From contig NC_015125.1 of NCBI RefSeq assembly GCF_000202635.1, positions 806,001 to 870,000 of the forward strand: a DNA stretch of 64,000 nucleotides. Direction: 5' to 3'. Positions within the stretch are counted from its first letter, which is position 1. The number at the start of each line of letters is the position of its first letter. The translations under genes and the position numbers were made by a program. Source of the stretch: Microbacterium testaceum StLB037. GTDB taxonomy: Bacteria; Actinomycetota; Actinomycetes; Actinomycetales; Microbacteriaceae. The notes below the pieces were generated by a model, which worked only from the letters and a program-made list of their open reading frames with translations, had not been told where the DNA came from and searched no databases. Below, in pieces: positions 43,754-54,220 of the stretch.

Positions 43754-44813
43754 CGGCGAATCCGACCTGGGGCTCAAAAGCCGACAGTGTCGAAGAGGTG
43801 CTGTCGAGCGTCCACCGCGGCGTCGACATACCGAGCGTCTTTCTCCCGATCCACTTCTGGATTCGGTAGGTGACGCGAGTACCGACGGCCCATGCCTTGT
43901 ACGAACTGCCTGCATAGGCCACCGGCGAGGTCCAGCTGACGTTCCCGGTCACCTTCTTGGACTCGTTGACGCCGATGTTCGCTGATACAAAGCCACGCGT
44001 AAGACCGAAGGAGGTGTCAACCGAGGTCTCCAGTTCGTAGCCGGCCGACATCGTGCACGTTCCGCGCGATGCTCCCGACTGCACCTTGCAGATGGCGAGC
44101 TGAATGGCCTTGTTCGTCCAGTTGTACGTGCGGGACACGTTCACCGCGCTGTACCGGTAGTACGTCACCGACACGGCGGGGTCGGCCACGACCGGGTACT
44201 GCACGTCAACGACGGACGTCGTATCGACGATCTGCGTGAGGCGATTCTGCCCCAGCACGAAGTGCGTGGGAATCTGTTTCCCCGACGCGTCCACGGCCCA
44301 CGGCGCCGCGACGGACGCGGCCTCCTCCCCGGCGGCGTCCAGGAGGCGGACCCCACCATCGGCAGCCGCGACCAGCGAGCCACCGGTGCCCACGGCCACG
44401 TCGTAGTCGAAGGAGGTCGGCGCGCCGGCATCGTGCAGCACCGAGAGGATCTGCACGATGCCGTTGGACCGGATGGCCGGGACGATGCGGGAGCCGTCTC
44501 CGAGATCGTGCGAGACAGCGCCGGAACCCTCTCGCGCAGGTTCATCCTCGTCGCCGTCACCCCGGGGCAACGTGATCGAGATCTCCGGTCCATTTCCCGA
44601 CTGCAGGGTCAGGGGCTCCTCTGAGTCCACGGGGATCTCGGCGCGGACATCGCCCACCTGCGCGACGAGATCATCTCCCTGGATCCGAGCCGGCGCGGTG
44701 TCCGCGACGATCGCCTCGAGCACGCCGTCCGGCGCCTCGTCGGCGAACGCCGGGGTCATCCCGCCCGCCACGCACACACCGACGAGCACCATCGCTGTCG
44801 CCATTCTTCTCAT
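43743..44813 (-). CDS. Secreted protein with shared actinobacterial N-terminal domain and variable C-terminal domain
   Basis: A 356-residue exported protein. The signal peptide ends near GGMTPAFADE (residue about 24). The next part (about 25-215) resembles a module common in secreted actinobacterial proteins, with APWAVDASGKQIPTHFVLG and the boundary motif YPVVADPAVS. The C-terminal part (about 215-356) begins TYYRYSAVNVSRTYNW, holds two Cys (LAICKVQSG, RGTCTMSAG), and is rich in Ser/Thr/Val beta-type strands. I do not recognise it. GC content falls to about 58% over the C-terminal half, suggesting recent acquisition. ATG 44813 has AGAGAAGGG upstream. Confidence 0.72.
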   Translation of the reverse strand: MRRMATAMVLVGVCVAGGMTPAFADEAPDGVLEAIVADTAPARIQGDDLVAQVGDVRAEIPVDSEEPLTLQSGNGPEISITLPRGDGDEDEPAREGSGAVSHDLGDGSRIVPAIRSNGIVQILSVLHDAGAPTSFDYDVAVGTGGSLVAAADGGVRLLDAAGEEAASVAAPWAVDASGKQIPTHFVLGQNRLTQIVDTTSVVDVQYPVVADPAVSVTYYRYSAVNVSRTYNWTNKAIQLAICKVQSGASRGTCTMSAGYELETSVDTSFGLTRGFVSANIGVNESKKVTGNVSWTSPVAYAGSSYKAWAVGTRVTYRIQKWIGRKTLGMSTPRWTLDSTSSTLSAFEPQVGFAVGQ

Positions 44814-44930
44814 TGCCAAACCCTTCTCTCGGAAAGCGCATGTCTGCATGCCCCAGGAGGAGGCTAGAGAGCAGACCCCCGAGGCACGCGAGCCGTCGCG
44901 AATTCCCACCAGGCGGTTCACCCGCACACG

Positions 44931-44966
44931 ACGAGGGGCCGGGCAGTCGCCTGCCCGGCCCCTCGT
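44931..44966 (-). terminator. guaB terminator
   Basis: ACGAGGGGCCGGGCAG and its exact complement CTGCCCGGCCCCTCGT form a 16-bp stem with a TCGC/GCGA loop directly after guaB. Confidence 0.9.
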
Positions 44967-44975
44967 GGAGAACGT

Positions 44976-46727
<1,752 letters not shown>

Positions 46728-48116
46728 GTGGGTCATCCCTCCCCCACCGCGATACGATCGCGAACGCTATCCCGCCCCGCTTTGGCCTGGGCACTACTCG
46801 CCGCCATCATCACCGTGATGCTCGGGTCAGCATTGTTCGCGGCACCCCCCGCGGCGCATGCGGCCACAACCGCGCCCGTGACCACGCAGACCGAGGCCTG
46901 CACCCCCGGACCCGAGACGGGCTGCCTCAACGGCACGCTCGCCGCGGCCGGCGGTGGCGTCACGGTGACGGCCACCGGCCCCGGGGGAACCGCCTCGGCG
47001 ACCACCGGTGACGACGGAAAGTGGTCGATCGGTTTCTCCGAGCCCGGCGACTACTCCGTCTCGGTCGACCCCGAGACCCTGCCGGACGGCGTCACGCTCA
47101 AGAGCGAGGACCCCTCCGTCCGTCCGGTGAACCTCGGCTCCTCGACCGCGGTCCTGATCGGGCTGAACGGCAACGTCGACGGCTCCGCCGCCGGCGACAC
47201 CCCCGGTGATCAGGCCGCTTCGGCGGGCGGGTTCGACTGGGATCGCCTCGCTCAGCAGGCCGCGTCCGGTCTGCGCCTCGGCCTGCTCCTCGCTCTCGCC
47301 GCCGTCGGCCTCTCGCTCATCTACGGCACCACGGGCATCTCCAACTTCGCGCACGGCGAGATGGTGACCCTCGGTGGACTGCTGGCGTACCTCTTCGCCA
47401 ACGTCCTGGGGCTCAACATCTTCGTGGCGGGCATCATCGTCGTCGTCATCTGCGCCGCCTTCGGCTACTTCCAGGACGTCGGCATCTGGAAGCCGCTCCG
47501 CAAACGCCGATTGAGTCTGACGCAGCTCATGATCGTCACGATCGGTATGTCGCTGGCCCTGCAGTACACCTTCCAGTTCTTCATCGGGGCATCGACCGTC
47601 CGTATCGTGACGGCCAACCCGATCCCGGTACGGCTCGGTCCCGTCAGCCTCAGCGTCGACTCGCTGGTGGCGATGGCCATCGCCGTCGTCGTGCTCATCG
47701 GTGTCGGTCTGTTCCTGCTGAAGACCCGCGTCGGGCGCGCCACGCGCGCCGTCAGTGACAACCCGGCTCTCGCCGCGGCATCCGGAATCAACGTCGACGG
47801 CGTCGTGCGTCTGATCTGGACGACCGCTGCCGCGCTGGCGGGTCTGTCGGGCATCCTGCTCGGCCTCGTCCTGAACGGCGTCAACTGGATGACCGGTATG
47901 CAGCTCCTGCTCCTGCTGTTCTCGGCCGTCACCCTGGGTGGTCTCGGCACGGCGTTCGGCGCCCTCTTCGGAGCCCTGATCATCGGCATGACCGTGGAGC
48001 TGACCAACATCTGGCTGCCCGGCGACTTCAAGTACGCGACCGCGCTCGTGCTCCTCATCCTGCTGCTGCTGGTGAGACCGCAGGGCCTCTTCGGACGCAA
48101 GGAACGGGTGGGCTGA
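46728..48116 (+). CDS. livH: LivH-type branched-chain amino acid ABC permease with N-terminal extracytoplasmic domain
   Basis: A 462-residue permease. The C-terminal 290 residues are an ordinary LivH with about eight helices and the EAA-like loop TRAVSDNPALAAASGINVD. The N-terminal 175 residues are unusual: a signal-like helix (WALLAAIITVMLGSALFAAPP), two Cys, and a beta-sandwich domain (VTVTATGPGGTASATTGDDGKWSIGFSEPGDYSVSV in part, resembling carboxypeptidase-regulatory or SdrB-like folds), then a Gly/Asp linker. GTG start with CTGGAGA upstream. First gene of livHMGF. Confidence 0.9.
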   Translation: MGHPSPTAIRSRTLSRPALAWALLAAIITVMLGSALFAAPPAAHAATTAPVTTQTEACTPGPETGCLNGTLAAAGGGVTVTATGPGGTASATTGDDGKWSIGFSEPGDYSVSVDPETLPDGVTLKSEDPSVRPVNLGSSTAVLIGLNGNVDGSAAGDTPGDQAASAGGFDWDRLAQQAASGLRLGLLLALAAVGLSLIYGTTGISNFAHGEMVTLGGLLAYLFANVLGLNIFVAGIIVVVICAAFGYFQDVGIWKPLRKRRLSLTQLMIVTIGMSLALQYTFQFFIGASTVRIVTANPIPVRLGPVSLSVDSLVAMAIAVVVLIGVGLFLLKTRVGRATRAVSDNPALAAASGINVDGVVRLIWTTAAALAGLSGILLGLVLNGVNWMTGMQLLLLLFSAVTLGGLGTAFGALFGALIIGMTVELTNIWLPGDFKYATALVLLILLLLVRPQGLFGRKERVG

Positions 48117-48118
48117 CC

Positions 48119-49102
48119 ATGATCTTCCTCGATCTTCTGCGCGAGATGGCCTCGACGGCCATCGCCCCCACCACCGCGGCTCTCGCGATCGCCGCGATCG
48201 GTCTCAACATCCACTTCGGATACACGGGCCTGCTCAACATGGGCCAGGCCGGCTTCATGCTGCTGGGCGCGTACGGTTTCGCCGTCTCGGTCCAGGCGGG
48301 TCTCGGTTTCGTTCCCGCCCTGATCGTCGCCCTGCTGGTGGTGCTGGTCTACAGCTTCATCCTCGGTGTCCCGACCCTGAAGCTCCGCGGCGACTACTTG
48401 GCGATCGTGACGATCTCGGCTGCCGAGATCATCCGCATGGTCGGCCGTTCGAGCGTGCTCGGACCGATCACGAACGGCAGCAACGGCATCCCGGGCGACC
48501 GCTACCGCGACCCCTTCAACGGCCTGTCGTTCTTCGGTGACGGCCAGACCACCATCCTGTGGTGGACGTACGACAACACCGGCGTCAGCGGCTGGTGGGT
48601 GCGCGCCGTGGCGTGGGCCGTCGTGGCCGTCCTCCTGGTTCTCGTCTGGTTGCTCATCCGCAGCCCGTGGGGCCGCGTGCTCAAGGGAATCCGCGAAGAC
48701 GAGGATGCCGTCCGCAGCCTCGGCAAGAGCGCGTTCTCGTTCAAGATGCAGGCGCTCATCCTCGGTGGGCTGATCGGCGGTATCGCGGGCATCGTCTACG
48801 TGATGCCGAGCTCCGTGCAACCGGACGCCCTCGGCCGATCGATGACGTTCTTCATCTGGACGGCACTGCTCCTCGGCGGCGCCGCGACCATCTTCGGTCC
48901 GGTGCTCGGCGCCATCCTGTTCTTCGTCGTGCGCATCTTCATCCAGGGCGTCACGCGGCTGATCGTGCCCGAGGGGGTGTGGTCGGGCCAGCAGACCGAG
49001 CAGTTCTCGTGGATCCTCATCGGTATCGCTCTGATGCTGCTCGTGATCTTCCGGCCGCAAGGAATCCTCGGCAACAAGAAGGAGCTGAGCTTCAATGTCT
49101 GA
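48119..49102 (+). CDS. livM: LivM-type branched-chain amino acid ABC permease
   Basis: A 327-residue integral membrane subunit with about nine hydrophobic segments; GYTGLLNMGQAGFMLLGAYG near residue 38 and RSPWGRVLKGIREDEDAVRSLGK near 180 (the cytoplasmic loop contacting the ATPases) are family hallmarks. Separated from livH by 2 nt and overlapping livG by 8 nt, so it is translated within the same operon. Confidence 0.94.
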   Translation: MIFLDLLREMASTAIAPTTAALAIAAIGLNIHFGYTGLLNMGQAGFMLLGAYGFAVSVQAGLGFVPALIVALLVVLVYSFILGVPTLKLRGDYLAIVTISAAEIIRMVGRSSVLGPITNGSNGIPGDRYRDPFNGLSFFGDGQTTILWWTYDNTGVSGWWVRAVAWAVVAVLLVLVWLLIRSPWGRVLKGIREDEDAVRSLGKSAFSFKMQALILGGLIGGIAGIVYVMPSSVQPDALGRSMTFFIWTALLLGGAATIFGPVLGAILFFVVRIFIQGVTRLIVPEGVWSGQQTEQFSWILIGIALMLLVIFRPQGILGNKKELSFNV

Positions 49103-50102
49103 GCCGACAGCAGCGACCGTCCGCACGCGCGAAGCACTCGCGGGGGTCCCCCACGAGCCCGGGGCGAGCAAGCCCGACCCGATCCTCGTCGTCGACAACA
49201 TCGTCCGCCGCTTCGGCGGCATGACCGCCGTCGACGTGCAGCACCTCGAGGTGCAGCGCGGAGGCATCACGGCGCTCATCGGCCCGAACGGTGCGGGGAA
49301 GACGACGTTCTTCAACCTCATCACCGGGTTCGACAAGCCGACGTCGGCCAAGCGTCTCATCGGTGGGCCGCCGGCGGACCGCGTGGCGCGATGGTCGTTC
49401 GACGGACGCACCCTGGGCGACACCGCGGCATCCAAGGTGGCCCGGATGGGGATGGTCCGCACCTTCCAGCTCACGAAGGCGCTGTCGCGCATGACGGTGA
49501 TGGAGAACATGCTGCTCGGGGCCAACCAGCAGCCGGGCGAGAACATGGCCGTCGCTCTCATCCGCCCGCTCTGGAAGGCGCGCGAGCAGGAGATCACGGC
49601 GAAGGCGGAGGAGCTCCTCGAGCGCTTCAAGCTGTACGAGAAGCGCGAAGACCTCGCCGGCTCTCTGTCGGGCGGCCAGAAGAAGCTGCTCGAGATGGCT
49701 CGCGCGCTCATGAGCGACCCGAAGATGATCATGCTCGACGAGCCCATGGCCGGAGTGAACCCCGCGCTGACGCAGTCACTGCTCGGGCACATCCAGGCTC
49801 TCCGCGATGACGGCACCACGGTGCTGTTCGTCGAGCACGACATGCACATGGTCCGCCACATCTCGGACTGGGTCGTCGTCATGGCGCAGGGCACGATCGT
49901 CGCCGAGGGCACCGCCGGCGAGGTGATGTCCCAGCAGGCCGTCGTCGACGCTTACCTGGGCGCGCACCACGACACCGACCTGGGCGACGACGCGCTCCTC
50001 ACCGACACCACGGCGATCGCTCTGGCGGAAGAAGCCGCCGCGGCCGACGCACAGGAAGAGGCTCGCGTCGACGAGGCCCTCGGAAAGGAGACGCGCTCAT
50101 GA
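49095..50102 (+). CDS. livG: LivG-type ABC transporter ATPase
   Basis: A 335-residue ATPase: Walker A GPNGAGKTTFFNLI (about residue 60), signature SLSGGQKKLLEMARALM, Walker B MIMLDEPMAGVNP, H-loop FVEHDMHMVRHISDWV. An insertion (about 75-95, AKRLIGGPPADRVARW) and an acidic C-terminal tail of about 45 residues (AEEAAAADAQEEARVDEA) extend it beyond the usual length of about 255. The stop overlaps the livF start (ATGA). Confidence 0.93.
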   Translation: MSEPTAATVRTREALAGVPHEPGASKPDPILVVDNIVRRFGGMTAVDVQHLEVQRGGITALIGPNGAGKTTFFNLITGFDKPTSAKRLIGGPPADRVARWSFDGRTLGDTAASKVARMGMVRTFQLTKALSRMTVMENMLLGANQQPGENMAVALIRPLWKAREQEITAKAEELLERFKLYEKREDLAGSLSGGQKKLLEMARALMSDPKMIMLDEPMAGVNPALTQSLLGHIQALRDDGTTVLFVEHDMHMVRHISDWVVVMAQGTIVAEGTAGEVMSQQAVVDAYLGAHHDTDLGDDALLTDTTAIALAEEAAAADAQEEARVDEALGKETRS

Positions 50103-50854
50103 GCACGTCCACCGACTCTCAGCCCGTCCTCGTCGCGAAGGATCTGCACGCGGGGTACCTCCCCGGCATCAACATCCTGAACGGCGTGAACATCGTCGCC
50201 CACCCGGGCGAGCTGATCGGGATCATCGGGCCCAACGGTGCCGGAAAGTCGACCTTCCTCAAGGCCGTCTTCGGGCAGGTGAACATCCGCCAGGGCTCGG
50301 TGACTCTGAAGGGCACCGACATCACCGGATGGAAGCCGAACCGGCTCGTCAAGCAGGGGGTGGGCTTCGTCCCGCAGACGAACAACGTCTTCCCGTCGCT
50401 GACGATCGAAGAGAACCTCCAGATGGGGATCTACCAGAAGCCGCGCGAGTTCCAGACCCAGCTGGAGCGCATCTTCGAGATCTTCCCCGTTCTGGCCGAC
50501 CGTCGCGGTCAGCGTGCCGGCTCGCTGTCGGGCGGTGAGCGTCAGTCCGTCGCGATGGCCCGCGCGCTCATGATGGACCCGTCGGTCCTGCTGCTCGACG
50601 AGCCGTCCGCCGGCCTCTCCCCGGTGCGCCAGGACGAGACCTTCATCCGGACGCGCCGGATCAACAAGGCGGGCGTCTCGGTCATCATGGTCGAGCAGAA
50701 CGCCCGTCGCTGCCTGCAGATCTGCGATCGGGCGTACGTGCTCGACCAGGGCAAGGACGCGTACACGGGCACCGGCCGCGACCTGGCCAAGGATCCCAAG
50801 GTGATCCAGCTCTACCTCGGCACGCTCGCGACCGACGTCGAGGGCGCCGCCTGA
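50099..50854 (+). CDS. livF: LivF-type ABC transporter ATPase
   Basis: A 251-residue ATPase of the same importer: GPNGAGKSTFLKAV (about residue 43), SLSGGERQSVAMARALM, LLLDEPSAGLSPV, and MVEQNARRCLQICDRAYVLDQG. FVPQTNNVFPSLTIEENL is the Q-loop region typical of LivF. It ends the livHMGF operon, followed by a strong terminator. Confidence 0.94.
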   Translation: MSTSTDSQPVLVAKDLHAGYLPGINILNGVNIVAHPGELIGIIGPNGAGKSTFLKAVFGQVNIRQGSVTLKGTDITGWKPNRLVKQGVGFVPQTNNVFPSLTIEENLQMGIYQKPREFQTQLERIFEIFPVLADRRGQRAGSLSGGERQSVAMARALMMDPSVLLLDEPSAGLSPVRQDETFIRTRRINKAGVSVIMVEQNARRCLQICDRAYVLDQGKDAYTGTGRDLAKDPKVIQLYLGTLATDVEGAA

Positions 50855-50867
50855 CCGACCCCGAACA

Positions 50868-50914
50868 ACGGGCCTCGTGCCACGGCTTCCCCGCCGCGGC
50901 ACGAGGCCCGTTTC
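50868..50914 (+). terminator. liv operon terminator
   Basis: ACGGGCCTCGTGCC pairs exactly with GGCACGAGGCCCGT (14 bp) across a loop of about 15 nt, followed by TTCGTGTG. Confidence 0.88.
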
Positions 50915-50950
50915 GTGTGTCCGGGAGGGACGGACGGATGCCGTGCCGGC

Positions 50951-51115
50951 GGCGCCAGGAGCCTCTCTGGGGCTTGGAGGCACACAGGGCCCCGCGTGAG
51001 TGCGGTGCCAGGAGCCCCTCCCCGCCGGGAGGCACACACGGCCCCGCCGTGACTGCGGCGCCAGGAGCCCCTCCGGGCCTGGAGGCGCGCAGAGCCCGCG
51101 CGCCTGCGTCGTCAA
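50951..51115. repeat. 53-bp tandem repeat, three copies
   Basis: Units starting at 50951, 51004 and 51057 share GCCAGGAGCC and GGAGGC, then CACAC and GCCCCGC. A degenerate fourth unit may follow. This lies between the convergent terminators of livF and the livK-like gene; the 389-bp gap (50855-51243) holds no supportable gene. Confidence 0.75.
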
Positions 51116-51191
51116 GAACCCCGCCCCGCGGCGGCCCACAGCGGCGCCGTGGTGGCCTCCCGCCCGAGCCCTGGCATCCCTCCCGCACGCG

Positions 51192-51225
51192 AAAGGGCGG
51201 CCCCGGCGAACCGGGACCGCCCTTC
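51192..51225 (-). terminator. Terminator of the livK-like gene
   Basis: AAAGGGCGGCCCCGG and CCGGGACCGCCCTT form a 14-bp stem with one mismatch. On the minus strand it follows the lipoprotein gene and is close to a T-containing stretch. Confidence 0.82.
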
Positions 51226-51243
51226 GGCGTCAGACGAGGGGGC

Positions 51244-52557
51244 TCAGGACTTGCCCTCGACGGCGCTCTGCCAGATCGGCTTGTTGTCGGCGTCGAACTC
51301 GTAGATGCCCACGAAGGCGCTCGACGGGTCGTTCTGCGCGTTGAACGGGCCGACGCCGGAGACACCCTTGTACTGGATGCTTCCGCCACCGGCGAGAGCC
51401 TCGGCGCACTCCTTGTAGGTGGAGCAGGCGGTGCCACCCTCAGCACCCGACACGGCGGCCAGGTTCTTCTGGATGGTCGTCGGGTCGGTCGCGCCGCCCT
51501 TCTTGGCGGCGAGCGCAGCCAGGATGGTGGCGTCGTACGACTCAGCGGCGTACGAGTAGTCGGACAGAGCCGAGCCCTCGACGCTCTGGTGCCAGTCCGA
51601 CGCACGCTTCTTGAAGTCGTCCGCGGCGTTGGCCCCCGGGATGGTGCCCTTCGCGCCCTCGAGCGTGCCCTTGTCGAACACCTTCGAGTAGTCCGACGTG
51701 TTGCCGTCGGTGTAGTAGGTGCTCTTCATGTCCCAGCTCTGCGAGACGAGCTCGGGGACGATCGCCTTGGTCTCGTCGAACGCGATGACGACGATGGCGT
51801 CGGGCTTCGACGCGATGGCCGCGGTGACCTCCGACGAGAACGTCGTCTGTCCGGGCGGGAACTCCTGGCCCTTGCCCTTGCCGCCGTACGTGACGGTGCC
51901 GCCGGCGTCTTCGACCGTCTTCTCGATGACGTCACGCAGGCCCGTGCCGTACGCGTCGTTGAAGACGAGGAACGCGACGCTCTGCTTGCCGTCGCCGACG
52001 ATGAGCTGGCCGAGCGCCGAGCCCTGGACGGTGTCCGGCGGAGCGGTGCGGAAGAAGAACGGGGACTTGCCCGAGAGCTCGGCCGAGGTGTTGGCCGGCG
52101 AGATCTCGACGACCGGAGCCGCCGCGAGCTTGTCGACGACGTTGAGCGAGACCGACGACGAAGCCGCACCGATGGCCACGGAGACCTTGGCGTCGATCAG
52201 CTTGTCTGCGGACGCCGACGAGACGGCCATGTCGGTCGAGTCGCCCGAGTCGGTCCAGAAGGTGCACGCGGAGTCACCGGCTTCGACGATGTCGTTCACC
52301 GCGAGGCCGACACCGGCGATCTCGGGCGGGCCGAGGAAGGCCAGGGTGCCCGTCTGCGGCAGGATCGTGCCGACCTTCAGCGTGTTGGCGCTGGTGGCGT
52401 CGGCCGCGCAGTCCTGGCTGGCGTAGTTTCCTGCGGGCGCCGCAGTCCCGGTGGAACCAGCGTCGTTGCCGCCTCCGCCGCTACAGCCGGCGAGCGTGAG
52501 GGTGGCTGCGGCCGCGAGTGCTGCGGCAGCGAACCACCCCTTCTTGGAATGAACCAT
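51244..52557 (-). CDS. livK: LivK-type branched-chain amino acid ABC substrate-binding lipoprotein
   Basis: A 437-residue type I periplasmic-binding-fold protein. Signal peptide with lipobox LTLAGC (acylated Cys near residue 25), a Gly/Ser linker, then VGTILPQTGTLAFLGPPEIAGV, and a second lobe with KPDAIVVIAFDETKAIVPEL. It is probably the receptor of the livHMGF importer although it lies convergent to it, with its own terminator. Ligand may be branched-chain amino acids, urea or others. Confidence 0.9.
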   Translation of the reverse strand: MVHSKKGWFAAAALAAAATLTLAGCSGGGGNDAGSTGTAAPAGNYASQDCAADATSANTLKVGTILPQTGTLAFLGPPEIAGVGLAVNDIVEAGDSACTFWTDSGDSTDMAVSSASADKLIDAKVSVAIGAASSSVSLNVVDKLAAAPVVEISPANTSAELSGKSPFFFRTAPPDTVQGSALGQLIVGDGKQSVAFLVFNDAYGTGLRDVIEKTVEDAGGTVTYGGKGKGQEFPPGQTTFSSEVTAAIASKPDAIVVIAFDETKAIVPELVSQSWDMKSTYYTDGNTSDYSKVFDKGTLEGAKGTIPGANAADDFKKRASDWHQSVEGSALSDYSYAAESYDATILAALAAKKGGATDPTTIQKNLAAVSGAEGGTACSTYKECAEALAGGGSIQYKGVSGVGPFNAQNDPSSAFVGIYEFDADNKPIWQSAVEGKS

Positions 52558-52712
52558 CTGGCTCGTCCTTTCGATGATGATGCGTGGCCTCGCCACGCGG
52601 TGGGACGAACCTAACCGCCGTGTGTTACGAATGTGTTTTCGTCCGGAGACTGCGCCGAAATCGTTATGAATCGCGTGTGCGCGCGCGTGCCGGAGAGTGC
52701 GTTTTCTGCTGG

Positions 52713-53654
52713 TCAGACGGGTTCTGCCACGTCGGAGATCGCGGCGCGGTGGCGGCGCGACATCACGATCGAGTCCACGCTCAGCACGACGAGGGCGACC
52801 CACACCAGGGCGAAGCCGATCCATCTCTCGACCGTCATCGGCTCCCCCAGGACCCACACGCCGATCGCGAACTGGATGATGGGGGCCACGAACTGCAGGA
52901 GACCGATCACCGTGAGCGGCACACGGCGCGCGCCCGAGGCGAACAGGAGCAGCGGAACGGCGGTGACGGCCCCGGCGAGCAGCAGGAGAACCGTGTGCAG
53001 CGTGCCCGCCGTGCCGAGCGTGATCCCGGTCAGGTTCGCGACGAACAACAGCTGGATCGCGGCGACCGGGAGGAGCCAGAGCGATTCGAGGGTCAGACCG
53101 CTCACGGCATCCACCGCGGGACCGATCTGCTTCTTCACGAGCCCGTAGAAGCCGAAGGAGAACGCGAGGGTCAGGGCGATCCAGGGGAAGGCCCCGTACC
53201 CGATCACGATCACCGCGACGGCGACGACGGCGAGGCCGATCGCGATCCACGGCACGACCCGCAGACGCTCGCGGAGCACGATGACTCCGAGCAGGACGGT
53301 CACGATCGGATTGATGAAGTAGCCGAGGCTCGTCTCGATGACGTGGTTCGTCAGGGCGCCGTACAGGTAGGTCTGCCAGTTGATGTAGATGAGGACCCCC
53401 GCCACCGCGGTGAGCCCCATGAGGCGGGGCTGCCGCACGATCGCGAGGAACGGTCGCCAGGCCCGAAGGACCGTGAGCAGGATCAGGCAGAAGACGAAGG
53501 CGAGGATGATCCGCCAGGCCACGACCTCGAACGGGCCGGTGGGCTTGAGCTGCAGGAAGTAGATCGGCAGGACGCCCCAGAGCAGGTAGGCGCCGAGGGC
53601 GTACAGCGCACCGCGGGTGCTCTCACCGGTCGGAGCGGGAGGCGCGGGGGTCAC
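52713..53654 (-). CDS. rarD: EamA family transporter RarD
   Basis: A 313-residue DMT-superfamily membrane protein, ten helices. The RarD signature is clear: GALYALGAYLLWGVLPIYF (residues 15-33), INWQTYLYGALTNHVIETSLGYFINP (in part, NHVIETSLGYFINP near 118) and FVAPIIQFAIGVWVLGEP near 255. Substrate unknown. GTG start 6 nt after a TAGGCT -10 box (53661-53666). Confidence 0.92.
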   Translation of the reverse strand: MTPAPPAPTGESTRGALYALGAYLLWGVLPIYFLQLKPTGPFEVVAWRIILAFVFCLILLTVLRAWRPFLAIVRQPRLMGLTAVAGVLIYINWQTYLYGALTNHVIETSLGYFINPIVTVLLGVIVLRERLRVVPWIAIGLAVVAVAVIVIGYGAFPWIALTLAFSFGFYGLVKKQIGPAVDAVSGLTLESLWLLPVAAIQLLFVANLTGITLGTAGTLHTVLLLLAGAVTAVPLLLFASGARRVPLTVIGLLQFVAPIIQFAIGVWVLGEPMTVERWIGFALVWVALVVLSVDSIVMSRRHRAAISDVAEPV

Positions 53655-53737
53655 CGATCCAGCCTACGCGGGCGGTCGCGCGTCGAAGCGCCGCAGGTGG
53701 TCTCTTTCCTGCCAGATCGCGAGCGGCCGGGAACGAC

Positions 53738-53771
53738 GAAGGCTCCGGATGCCATGGCATCCGGAGCCTTC
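53738..53771 (-). terminator. groES terminator
   Basis: A perfect 34-bp palindrome (GAAGGCTCCGGATGCC and its exact reverse complement) 20 bp after the groES stop. Both arms contain the GGATGCC word that is over-used in this genome. Confidence 0.9.
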
Positions 53772-53790
53772 AGACGATCTGACGCGGTGA

Positions 53791-54087
53791 TCAGCGGACG
53801 ACGACCGCCAGCACGTCGCGAGCCGAGAGCACGAGGTACTCCTCAGCGCCGAACTTGACCTCGGTGCCGCCGTACTTGCTGTAGAGCACGCGGTCGCCGA
53901 CGGCGACGTCGAGGGGGACGCGGTTGCCGTTGTCGTCGATGCGGCCGGGGCCGACGGCGACCACTTCGCCCTCCTGCGGCTTCTCCTTGGCGGTGTCGGG
54001 GATGACGAGACCACTCGCGGTGGTCTGCTCAGCCTCGACCTGCTTGATGACGATGCGGTCCTCGAGCGGCTTGATGGAAACCGACAC
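53791..54087 (-). CDS. groES: Co-chaperonin GroES
   Basis: A 98-residue co-chaperonin that caps the GroEL folding chamber. [27 protein letters not shown] (N-terminal strand and mobile loop) and [26 protein letters not shown] are diagnostic; in pieces, [11 protein letters not shown] and [20 protein letters not shown] start with AAGAGG upstream. Controlled by two CIRCE elements. No groEL is adjacent; a terminator follows, so groEL must be elsewhere. Confidence 0.97.
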   Translation of the reverse strand: MSVSIKPLEDRIVIKQVEAEQTTASGLVIPDTAKEKPQEGEVVAVGPGRIDDNGNRVPLDVAVGDRVLYSKYGGTEVKFGAEEYLVLSARDVLAVVVR

Positions 54088-54121
54088 GGTCTACCTCTTC
54101 TTTCTCGTTACAGAAGACTTG

Positions 54122-54148
54122 TCAGCACTCACGCGGGGAGAGTGCTAA
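54122..54148. promoter_or_regulatory. CIRCE element 1 (HrcA operator) of groES
   Basis: TCAGCACTC, 9 bp, GAGTGCTAA; one mismatch to the ideal TTAGCACTC-N9-GAGTGCTAA. The nearer of the two sites to groES. Confidence 0.9.
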
Positions 54149-54166
54149 TCCGAGTGTAGAGAAGCG

Positions 54167-54193
54167 TTGGCACTCACGCAACGCGAGTGCCAA
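54167..54193. promoter_or_regulatory. CIRCE element 2 (HrcA operator)
   Basis: Perfect inverted repeat TTGGCACTC-N9-GAGTGCCAA, centred 45 bp from element 1 and ending 14 bp before the -10 box of the divergent methyltransferase gene, so HrcA may influence both directions. Confidence 0.88.
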
Positions 54194-54220
54194 CACATTC
54201 CCGCGCCTAGGCTGAATCGG

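Noticed and set aside
47465..49912. 815-codon frame antisense to livHMG
   Set aside because: Same reason; the liv genes have all family motifs.
53738..54087. groES as remnant of a deleted groESL operon
   Set aside because: The gene is complete with its own terminator, and solitary groES with groEL elsewhere is common in high-GC actinobacteria.
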